From the IMG/VR virus record IMGVR_UViG_3300021091_000364, positions 1 to 26,262 of that record: a stretch of 26,262 bases of DNA, one strand, 5' to 3'. A model generated the notes under the pieces. That model did no database searches. It saw nothing but the letters and a program-made list of their open reading frames with translations, and was not told the origin of the DNA. The stretch comes from a virus. The translations under genes were made by a program, and so were the position numbers. This document shows positions 11,059 through 16,018 of this stretch, one piece after another. Position 1 is the stretch's first letter. Each line of letters opens with the position of its first letter.

Positions 11059-11274
11059 TTAGATGTTGTTTTGTTGGCAGAAATTGTCGAAGTAGGCATC
11101 CTCTTGGGCTTTGATGAATCCGGCCAAATCGTCAACATCTTTCGTCAACGAATCTTTGGCGGTTGGATGGTAGGCTTTGCGGGTGTTGGTGTCGTAAAGG
11201 CAGGGCGATCCCTTGCGGATCGTCATTCCGGTACGAGGGCAAAGGGAGGTGAATTTAGCGGTAATGTATTTCAT
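11059..11274 (-). CDS. Small phage protein with C-P-R-T-G motif
   Basis: A 71-residue protein starting MKYITAKFTSLCPRTGMTIR. The ATG at 11274 follows AATAAACCCCAAACCA. The open frame extends upstream but the extra sequence is low-quality and overlaps the neighbouring gene. The pattern A-K-F-x-S-x-C-P-x-T-G-x-x-I-x-K-G-x-x-C-x-Y-x-x-x-x-x-K-A-Y matches small phage proteins with two cysteines in short strands, thought to be a small treble-clef-like or OB-like module. The C-terminal helix is acidic (DDLAGFIKAQEDAYFDNF). No function is known to me. Confidence 0.85.
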   Translation of the reverse strand: MKYITAKFTSLCPRTGMTIRKGSPCLYDTNTRKAYHPTAKDSLTKDVDDLAGFIKAQEDAYFDNFCQQNNI

Positions 11275-11285
11275 TGGTTTGGGGT

Positions 11286-11711
11286 TTATTGGTTGAGGTA
11301 TTGGTTGTATTCTTCTACTTCTTCTTCGAGGATGCTTGTTGCCTTGGCTACAAGGGATGCCGTTACACGTTTCACTCCGTATTCCTTGCGGAGTTTCTCC
11401 TTGGATACGAAGATGAAGCCGATGCGTCCGCTGTCCCAAGGGCAGGAGAACGGTTTGGTGCTTACAGCGATGCCGGAATGTTCGTACATGTAGATAGGTA
11501 GGCAGACCGCTAGGTCGTGTACCTCGTGAAAGTATTTGCCTAAGTCAGTCCATCCCCAAAAGTCGCCTGAGTTGGGTTTGTAGTGGCCAGGTAGGTATTC
11601 ATTCTTGTCGCCTAGATTGTACCCACGACGGTAGCAGACCATCGAGCCTAGGTTGTCGTTCTCCCTTGGGTTGTCAAGGGTTTCTTGGATTTCGTCTTGG
11701 ATGTCGTACAT
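11286..11711 (-). CDS. Conserved phage protein (YDIQDEIQ family)
   Basis: A 141-residue protein starting MYDIQDEIQETLDNPRENDN. It shows a pattern I recognise from phage genomes: P-R-E-x-D-N-L-G-x-M-V-C-x-x-R-x-Y-x-L-G-D, then a central acidic/aromatic region (WTDLGKYFHEVHDLAVCLPIYMYEHSGIAVST), W-D-S-G-R-I-G-F-I-F-V-S-K-E-K-L-R-K-E-Y-G and a final helix (ILEEEVEEYNQYL). The family is widespread among phages of different hosts but its role is unknown to me. The ATG at 11711 follows CTAAACCCTTATATC, which favours it over a start nine codons upstream. Confidence 0.9.
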   Translation of the reverse strand: MYDIQDEIQETLDNPRENDNLGSMVCYRRGYNLGDKNEYLPGHYKPNSGDFWGWTDLGKYFHEVHDLAVCLPIYMYEHSGIAVSTKPFSCPWDSGRIGFIFVSKEKLRKEYGVKRVTASLVAKATSILEEEVEEYNQYLNQ

Positions 11712-11731
11712 GATATAAGGGTTTAGAGGGT

Positions 11732-12217
11732 TTACCATGATGATGCATAAGTGAAATCAAAGTCTCCTTCTTGCTCAAGTATCGGAGTGAGCGTGTCTAC
11801 GGTTTCTTGTAGTGAGCCGTAATAGTATTCATCGTACTCCGTTCCACCAAAGAAGAATCCTTTTAGTGTAGGTAGCACATCCTCGGGCTTCTCCTTCTTG
11901 TCTAGGATTGACTTGCATAGGTCTACGAGTTCTTGGATTTGCTCTCGGTGTACATAGTATTCCCCACAATTATCATCGCCCTTTTGAACATTCTCCACGA
12001 ACCAACGATGGATGTGGTTTGCTTTCCTCCAATACATGGCGCTCTCTACAATGTAGGTGACTCCCTTTGGATTGATGTGAGGATGCTTCTTGCCGCCAAG
12101 TTTCACGTCCACCTTGTGGATTTCTGACGGTTGCATGTGCGACCAATTCTGCACATACGTTTTCTTGGATAGATACATGTCTAGTCCCATAATATTTTTG
12201 TTTGGTATATCTCCCAT
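11732..12217 (-). CDS. Conserved phage protein (MGLDMYL family)
   Basis: From the ATG at 12217 this gives 161 residues. Family members I know begin at MGLDMYL, which would be the internal ATG at 12190, so the start is uncertain: the linker CTAAACCAAACTCCGGG favours 12217, family precedent favours 12190. The body shows the usual motifs Y-W-R-K-A-N-H-I-H-x-W-F-V-E-N-V-Q, D-D-N-C-G-E-Y-Y-V and G-F-F-F-G-x-x-E-Y-D-E-Y-Y-Y. The conserved His/Asp/Glu and tyrosines suggest ligand or metal binding, but the role of this phage family is not known to me. It lies at the start of the conserved accessory block. Confidence 0.85.
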   Translation of the reverse strand: MGDIPNKNIMGLDMYLSKKTYVQNWSHMQPSEIHKVDVKLGGKKHPHINPKGVTYIVESAMYWRKANHIHRWFVENVQKGDDNCGEYYVHREQIQELVDLCKSILDKKEKPEDVLPTLKGFFFGGTEYDEYYYGSLQETVDTLTPILEQEGDFDFTYASSW

Positions 12218-12269
12218 CCCGGAGTTTGGTTTAGTTAATTAAAGAGGGATTTTGGATTGTTTGTTAGGG

Positions 12270-12710
12270 TTAGAGTAGTCCTTTTTCCCTGAATGATAGG
12301 AATGAGTCTTCAGTTAGGATAATGTGGTCGATTACGTCAATGTCCAAGTACGAGAGTGCTTGGGATATTTTCTTGGTTAGTTCTTTGTCTTGTGGGGATG
12401 CGTCTGTGTTTCCGCTTGGATGGTTGTGCACCAAGATTACCCCACTGCAAAGGGAGTCCACTGCTAGTTTGCAGACGATTTTGGGGTCTACAACGGTTGC
12501 CGATACGCCTCCTTGGGATATTTTGGCGTATGCAATGGTCTTATTTGCTCGGTTCAGCATGATGATAAAGAAGGATTCGTACAGGACTAGGTCTTCATGG
12601 TAGAACTGCCGAGCATACTCAACGGATGCCCACGGATTTTGGATTTTAACTTGCTCGAATGGGGATGTCTCGGCTACCGAGGTAATCCTGCGGAGGGATG
12701 CGTACTTCAT
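12270..12710 (-). CDS. radC: RadC-like JAB/MPN domain protein
   Basis: A 146-residue RadC/JAB domain. Glu45 lies in VLYESFF, and the metal ligands are in HNHPSGNTDASPQD (residues about 95-108, H95, H97 and D108 with S105), giving the E, H-x-H-x(n)-S-x-x-D JAMM pattern. All catalytic ligands are present. Full-length host RadC has an N-terminal helix-hairpin-helix region; here it is absent, as is common in phage and plasmid versions. RadC is not a proven repair enzyme; the JAMM fold in other settings is a metallo-isopeptidase. The function in the phage is unknown, perhaps connected with recombination or conjugative/anti-defence islands. The ATG follows CCCCTAAATCCTTAATGTA. Confidence 0.9.
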   Translation of the reverse strand: MKYASLRRITSVAETSPFEQVKIQNPWASVEYARQFYHEDLVLYESFFIIMLNRANKTIAYAKISQGGVSATVVDPKIVCKLAVDSLCSGVILVHNHPSGNTDASPQDKELTKKISQALSYLDIDVIDHIILTEDSFLSFREKGLL

Positions 12711-12733
12711 TACATTAAGGATTTAGGGGTGGA

Positions 12734-12859
12734 TTAGGTTAGGGAAATGAGCCAACGAATGATGAACCAATAAAAGGATACCGCTACGAGGATTTTGGTA
12801 TACAAGGATACGGTTCTACCTTGGTGCTTGGGTGGTGGTGGTGGGGAATTGTAGTACAT
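12734..12859 (-). CDS. Small membrane protein (41 aa)
   Basis: A short frame missed by length cut-offs, found by the start linker (TTTAACCCTTTAATATC before the ATG at 12859). The product starts MYYNSPPPPPKHQGRTVSLY with five consecutive prolines and then has one membrane segment, KILVAVSFYWFIIRWLISL (about residues 23-40). A basic stretch before the segment would keep the N-terminus in the cytoplasm. It could be a small membrane effector, but no holin or antiholin family is recognised. It is the first gene after the terminator at 12973-12997, so it opens the leftward accessory array. Confidence 0.6.
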   Translation of the reverse strand: MYYNSPPPPPKHQGRTVSLYTKILVAVSFYWFIIRWLISLT

Positions 12860-12905
12860 GATATTAAAGGGTTAAAGGGTGAATGCACCGAATTTGAGGG
12901 CACCG

Positions 12906-12951
12906 GTGCGGGGATGCCGAATGAATGAACCCGTGCGGGGATGCCGCACGG
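12906..12951. repeat. GTGCGGGGATGCCG direct repeat with hairpin
   Basis: GTGCGGGGATGCCG occurs at 12906-12919 and 12933-12946. The second copy lies in a perfect 8-bp hairpin, CCGTGCGG/CCGCACGG (12931-12938, 12944-12951). A GCACCGGTGC palindrome precedes the first copy (about 12900-12909). The segment sits between the terminator and the small membrane gene, and no promoter box is visible between 12860 and 12972. Confidence 0.7.
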
Positions 12952-12972
12952 AATGATAGTGATAGTGAAAAC

Positions 12973-12997
12973 AAAAAAAAGAGGGCCGAAGCCCTCT
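12973..12997 (-). terminator. Terminator with UUCG tetraloop
   Basis: A perfect 7-bp stem AGAGGGC/GCCCTCT (12980-12986, 12991-12997) with a minus-strand TTCG loop is followed by eight T residues. It stands a few bases after the stop of the gene at 13002-13886. Confidence 0.9.
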
Positions 12998-13001
12998 CTT
13001 T

Positions 13002-13886
13002 TCATCGTGCGATGCGGATGTGGTCGCTGTCAAAGGTAGTGTAGTCGGTATCCTCTAAACTATCCTCTAAACTATCCTCTAAACTTTGTTCGTATTGTTC
13101 TATTATTTCTTTGTCGGCTTCGCATTTCTCGGTATGTCTTAAGATCTTTTCAAACATAGCACGAAGCACAAACGAAGGGACATTAGACGAAACGAGGTAG
13201 GGTTTAGCCTTGTTTTTAGGGCTGTGTATAATGTTTAGTGTAATATCTTCCCTTACATCATTCTCAAATCCAAATAATACGGGATTAAATAAATACCTTG
13301 CTTCATTTGGCCTTGCTTCGGCCTTGGCTTCGGCTTGGCTTGTTCCCTTGGCTTCGGCTTGTTCCTTGGCCTTGGCTTCGGCTTTGGCTTTGGCTTCGGC
13401 TTGTTTCTTTAACCTATCGTTTTCTTTCCTATTTTCTTCGGCTTGTTGTTGCTCCTCACTTGGATAAATTTCTTCGCCTTTAAGGAATTTTGTTAATGCG
13501 TCTATGCCGTAGTTTACTTTTGAGCCGTTATTAATACGGCTTTGGTTCAATTTCTTAAAGTTTGCAACGGCTTCGGCTTCGGCTTCATCCAAGGCCTTGG
13601 CCAAGCCTATGTATTTTTTCACCATAGGCAAACTAAATTTCAAGGCTTTGCTCAATTCTTCTTGCTTTAATTGTTTGTTCGCAATTTGCGAAGCAGTTAA
13701 AACAAGTTTGGAGCGTTTTATTGTATTGTCTAAAACTTGCTCAAAATTTCGCAAACTACTTAAAGAGTCCTTTGCGCTTAGTTCTTCCAAGGCTTTCACT
13801 ACTTTGTAGAATTTGAGCCTTAAGGCTTCGGTTTTGAAAGTATAATGCATTATACTTTCGTTTGGGTTTTGGGTTTGGGTTTTCAT
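13002..13886 (-). CDS. HTH protein with coiled coil, probable autoregulator
   Basis: A 294-residue protein starting MKTQTQNPNESIMHYTFKTE. Residues about 63-98 (LTASQIANKQLKQEELSKALKFSLPMVKKYIGLAKA) fit a ParB/KorB-like helix-turn-helix. A charged, alanine-rich coiled coil with K-A/E-A repeats follows (about 150-195). A globular C-terminal part contains EDITLNIIHSPKN and PYLVSSNVPSFVLRAMFEKI, and a triple LEDS-type repeat comes from three 12-bp tandem units (13049-13084). A 24-bp perfect palindrome (13836-13859) lies inside codons 11-19, and a partner lies upstream of its promoter. That arrangement suggests the protein binds both and represses itself. Partition or replication roles are alternatives. 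It is the first leftward gene from the divergence region and is closed by a strong terminator. Confidence 0.8.
   Translation of the reverse strand: MKTQTQNPNESIMHYTFKTEALRLKFYKVVKALEELSAKDSLSSLRNFEQVLDNTIKRSKLVLTASQIANKQLKQEELSKALKFSLPMVKKYIGLAKALDEAEAEAVANFKKLNQSRINNGSKVNYGIDALTKFLKGEEIYPSEEQQQAEENRKENDRLKKQAEAKAKAEAKAKEQAEAKGTSQAEAKAEARPNEARYLFNPVLFGFENDVREDITLNIIHSPKNKAKPYLVSSNVPSFVLRAMFEKILRHTEKCEADKEIIEQYEQSLEDSLEDSLEDTDYTTFDSDHIRIAR
13049..13084. repeat. Three 12-bp tandem repeats
   Basis: TATCCTCTAAAC is repeated three times without gaps and encodes the S-L-E-D repeat near the C-terminus of the 13002-13886 protein. The length is a multiple of three, so copy-number changes would keep the frame. 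Confidence 0.9.
13836..13859. promoter_or_regulatory. 24-bp perfect palindrome, operator candidate 1
   Basis: A perfect palindrome with half-site GAAAGTATAATG lies in the first codons of the HTH gene. Its central 18 bp, plus TTTC on the right, recur at 13997-14017. Confidence 0.8.
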
Positions 13887-13946
13887 GATATAGGTATTAA
13901 TAGGGTTAAAATTTGATTTAATACTACATTTCTTAAATCATTAAAA

Positions 13947-13978
13947 CAAAGGTAAGGAATAAATTTCAATTATCCAAA
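13947..13978 (-). promoter_or_regulatory. Leftward promoter, near-perfect consensus
   Basis: On the minus strand, TTTG (13978-13975) is followed after 20 nt by TACCTTTG (13954-13947), matching the Bacteroidota -33/-7 consensus. The start would be near 13941, giving a leader of about 55 nt before the ATG at 13886. It is bracketed by the two palindromes. Confidence 0.75.
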
Positions 13979-13996
13979 TTTTTTTTCAATTATTTT

Positions 13997-14017
13997 AGTA
14001 TAATGCATTATACTTTC
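13997..14017. promoter_or_regulatory. Palindrome, operator candidate 2
   Basis: An 18-bp perfect palindrome (13997-14014) shares 21 bp with the palindrome at 13836-13859. The two centres are about 158 bp apart, close to 15 helical turns at 10.5 bp per turn. Confidence 0.8.
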
Positions 14018-14021
14018 CGGC

Positions 14022-14058
14022 TGTCCACTATTTTGGACACTGTCCATTTTATTGGACA
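14022..14058. promoter_or_regulatory. Tandem TGTCCA-N6-TGGACA inverted repeats
   Basis: Two identical-architecture sites lie 19 bp apart: TGTCCA-CTATTT-TGGACA (14022-14039) and TGTCCA-TTTTAT-TGGACA (14041-14058). Only the 6-bp centre differs. This is the signature of a dimeric regulator or initiator binding site. Confidence 0.8.
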
Positions 14059-14094
14059 CAATTACTTTTCAACCTAACCAATCAAAAAATGATA

Positions 14095-14350
14095 GTGTTA
14101 TAACACAAGATAAATTCAGTTTTACTTTTGGGCAATATGGCAAAAGGAAATAGGGATATGTAATTTGTTACAACACAAGATCAATTCATTTTTGTGTTTA
14201 GTGTTACCAACACTGAACACATTCCCTAATCCTTGTTTTGTTTGTTTTGTGTTACCAACACAATACGAACAAAACGATTTAGGTATGCTCGTCCCTTTGT
14301 ACATAACAACAGACACACTAACCCTATTGTTTACAATGTGTTATATAACA
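14095..14350. repeat. Family of GTGTTA-type palindromes
   Basis: Five related sites: GTGTTATAACAC (14095-14106), TTGTTACAACAC (14165-14176), GTGTTACCAACAC (14201-14213), GTGTTACCAACAC (14249-14261) and TGTTATATAACA (14339-14350). The first two sit at the heads of imperfect 29-bp direct repeats (14095-14123 and 14165-14193). The series looks like operators or origin iterons. Confidence 0.7.
14123..14130 (+). promoter_or_regulatory. Possible rightward -7 box
   Basis: A perfect TACTTTTG lies 16 bp after the GTGTTATAACAC palindrome, which covers the expected -33 position. There is no TTG there, so this is weak. A tiny frame MAKGNRDM (14137-14163) follows at a leaderless distance; I do not call it a gene. 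Confidence 0.35.
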
Positions 14351-14660
14351 ATAGTTAGACGGCTAATGGATTGTTTACTGACTGACAGCAAGAGGGGGGA
14401 GTGCTTTCCGAACGACCGGATCGAGCCGGAGGATGGGGGGGTATGCCCAAATTTCCATTTACTCAAAATTTACGCTTATTATGCCAAAATTTCCATTTTG
14501 TAGTACCACCGTCAGCTTTAGGCTGACGATTTGACTACAATTAGTTTACAGTATTGTTGCATTGTAAACAAACTTGTCAGATTTTGGCTACTAATTCGGA
14601 ATAATTCCGACTTAACGTGCCTTTTAAGGCACGAAATGGTTCAATAAGGGCGTAGCCGCC
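14351..14660. other. Gene-free segment with nested hairpin
   Basis: No gene was recognised here. It contains a direct repeat around AAATTTCCATTT (about 14449-14460 and 14488-14498) and a nested hairpin TTGTAGT-ACCAC-CGTCAGC-loop-GCTGACG-ATTTG-ACTACAA (14498-14540) with symmetric 5-nt internal loops. It also holds GTTTACA/TGTAAAC arms (about 14546-14571), TCGGAAT-A-ATTCCGA (14596-14610) and CGTGCCTT/AAGGCACG (14616-14633). An AAGGGCG/CGCCCTT hairpin (14646-14663) and GTTACA/TGTAAC (14673-14687) follow. Confidence 0.6.
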
Positions 14661-14840
14661 CTTGTTGGACTGGTTACAAGCTGTAACAGGTTGTGGTACC
14701 GATTGGGATTATGGGAATTGCACTAAAGTACAATCCCCAAAAATGTGTTCATATCTCTATATAAGAGTGTTTTTGGGTGATTTGAAAATAGTGCCTCTAC
14801 GCTATCAAAAACAGCGTTTTTTACCCCTTCAAAAAGTGAC

Positions 14841-14882
14841 AATGTGGTAAGAATCCACCAAAAATGTGGTAAGAATCCACCA
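14841..14882. repeat. Tandem 20-bp repeat upstream of rep-like gene
   Basis: The same 20-bp sequence (AATGTGGTAAGAATCCACCA) occurs at 14841-14860 and 14863-14882, a 22-bp period (about two helical turns). Each copy contains the inverted repeat GTGG-N7-CCAC. It lies about 45-85 bp before the initiator gene, suiting an autoregulatory or origin site. Confidence 0.85.
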
Positions 14883-14913
14883 CAAATTGAGAAACAATTT
14901 TATCAAAAATGGT

Positions 14914-14921
14914 TATATTTG
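14914..14921 (+). promoter_or_regulatory. -7 box for a leaderless rep-like mRNA
   Basis: A perfect TATATTTG ends five bases before the ATG at 14926. In Bacteroidota the start of transcription lies a few bases after this box, so the mRNA would begin at or very near the ATG. The best TTG (14887-14889) is 24 nt upstream, longer than usual. Confidence 0.6.
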
Positions 14922-14925
14922 TAAC

Positions 14926-15360
14926 ATGGCAAGGTATTCTAGGAGGAGGGATTTGGTAGACCCAGATACAGGGGAGTTATTTTTTGCAGATGAGCGAATA
15001 AGCGTTATTGGCAGGGCAAATTGGGACAACGGAAGGTTCGTCAAGTTGTTTATGCCCGGTGTAGACGTTTTAATCCGTTTTAAGCCATCCGAATTGGTTT
15101 TGGTAACGTATGTACTCTCCAAGTTAAAACGCGGCTCTAGAGAGCTGCAATTGAGTTTTCAGAGGTACAACGACTGGCATGAGATGTGCTTCTCTAAGCC
15201 TATGGATAGATCCGCGTACCACAAGGCGGTGAACGCATTGGTAAGAGAGGGATTGCTTGTGAAGGCTGGGAAAGACTACCTAATCAACCACAAGATGGCT
15301 TTTGTGGGGGATAGGACAAAGTTTTTGTATTTGGATAGCCAAATTGGGAAACTAACTTAG
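14926..15360 (+). CDS. RepL-like winged-helix replication protein
   Basis: From the ATG at 14926 this encodes 144 residues starting MARYSRRRDLVDPDTGELFF; the open frame extends upstream but crosses the repeats. The N-terminal V-D-x-D-T-G-E-L motif, then RFVKLFMPGVDVLI, a helical LVLVTYVLSKLKRGSRELQL and a winged helix (RSAYHKAVNALVREGLLVKAGKDYLINHKMAFVGDR) follow the pattern of RepL-type plasmid and phage replication initiators: a D-T-G-E opening, a helix-turn-helix, and a final Y-x-I-N-x-x-x-x-F-x-G-D-R wing. Such proteins bind iterons at an origin. The tandem repeats and palindromes just upstream fit. It could alternatively be a transcription regulator. Confidence 0.75.
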   Translation: MARYSRRRDLVDPDTGELFFADERISVIGRANWDNGRFVKLFMPGVDVLIRFKPSELVLVTYVLSKLKRGSRELQLSFQRYNDWHEMCFSKPMDRSAYHKAVNALVREGLLVKAGKDYLINHKMAFVGDRTKFLYLDSQIGKLT

Positions 15361-15383
15361 GGTTGTCTTGTTATTGGGGTATC

Positions 15384-15635
15384 ATGCAGAATTACTTATT
15401 GAACCGTCATCCTGGCGTTATTGTGGAGTTGATGGAGGATTACCACCAAAGGTTGGCAATCAACCCTGAGATTGGGTTTCTACCGGTCTTGCAGGAGCAT
15501 GCCATGTACATCAAGAACATGGACTTTGACTTGTACAAAGAGATGGTGCATACGGGGCTACCGGAGTTTGAGAGGCTTTATGCTTCTCTGGTAGAGTCAA
15601 GCAACTACAAAAGGAGGATACTGGACAATGAGTAA
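15384..15635 (+). CDS. Small hypothetical protein
   Basis: From the ATG at 15384 this encodes 83 residues starting MQNYLLNRHPGVIVELMEDY; a TTG seven codons upstream is an unlikely start. It is helical throughout (VELMEDYHQRLAINPEIGFLPVLQEHAMYIKNMDFDLYKEMVHTG) with a polar C-terminus. No motif or membrane segment is visible. It lies 24 bp after the RepL-like gene and its end overlaps the next start by 8 nt, so the three genes probably share one transcript. A role in replication or its control is a guess from position only. Confidence 0.8.
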   Translation: MQNYLLNRHPGVIVELMEDYHQRLAINPEIGFLPVLQEHAMYIKNMDFDLYKEMVHTGLPEFERLYASLVESSNYKRRILDNE

Positions 15636-15972
15636 GGAAAAGGATGTTCTAACGAGTTACGGCTTTGAGTTCAAGAAGCGGTCTTGGATTGACGAGGAGT
15701 CTGATGGTCCTGGGTATTGGGAGAGTGCTACGCACAAAGTGGTACCGCATAACGACGACCGGTACAGCATTGTCCAGTTTGCTCAAATTGTAGATTACGA
15801 TGATGAGACCAAGACTTTTGAGACGGAGAGCATGGACTGCTCATCGGTATGCTACTGGGGGATGATTGATTGGGAGGACGAGGACTTCTGCGATAAGTTG
15901 CTTACGATGCTTGGTGCGATTATTGAGATTGACCACGGCTTTGACGACGTCTTTGGCGAAGACGAGGAGTGA
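15628..15972 (+). CDS. Acidic hypothetical protein
   Basis: A 114-residue, very acidic protein starting MSKEKDVLTSYGFEFKKRSW. It has a strand-rich front (YGFEFKKRSWIDEESDGPGYWE, then RYSIVQFAQIVDYDDETKTF), a tryptophan- and cysteine-containing middle (MDCSSVCYWGMIDWEDEDFC) and a helix ending in GFDDVFGEDEE. The charge distribution is compatible with a protein binding a basic partner such as an initiator. I know no family that matches. It overlaps the previous gene by 8 nt and is the last member of the small cluster before the virion genes. Confidence 0.8.
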   Translation: MSKEKDVLTSYGFEFKKRSWIDEESDGPGYWESATHKVVPHNDDRYSIVQFAQIVDYDDETKTFETESMDCSSVCYWGMIDWEDEDFCDKLLTMLGAIIEIDHGFDDVFGEDEE

Positions 15973-16018
15973 ACCATAGCCAAAGTCATATTGTTAATGA
16001 TGCAGAACTAACAAAACT

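Noticed and set aside
11275-11439. Upstream extension of the 11059-11274 gene
   Set aside because: It lies within the neighbouring gene in another frame and is low-complexity Arg/Pro sequence; the linker precedes the internal ATG.
12784-13005. 73-residue leftward frame across the terminator
   Set aside because: It spans the terminator hairpin and GC-rich repeats and reads as low-complexity Pro/His/Ser sequence. The 41-residue frame in another phase has a start linker and a membrane segment.
14137-14163. Eight-codon frame MAKGNRDM after a -7 box
   Set aside because: Too short to support by sequence alone; noted with the promoter only.
14165-14503. A 112-residue rightward frame across the divergence region
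   Set aside because: It crosses repeats and palindromes, is Cys/Leu/Thr-rich without a pattern and has no start signal. The opposite-strand frame at 14122-14316 is likewise made of repeats.
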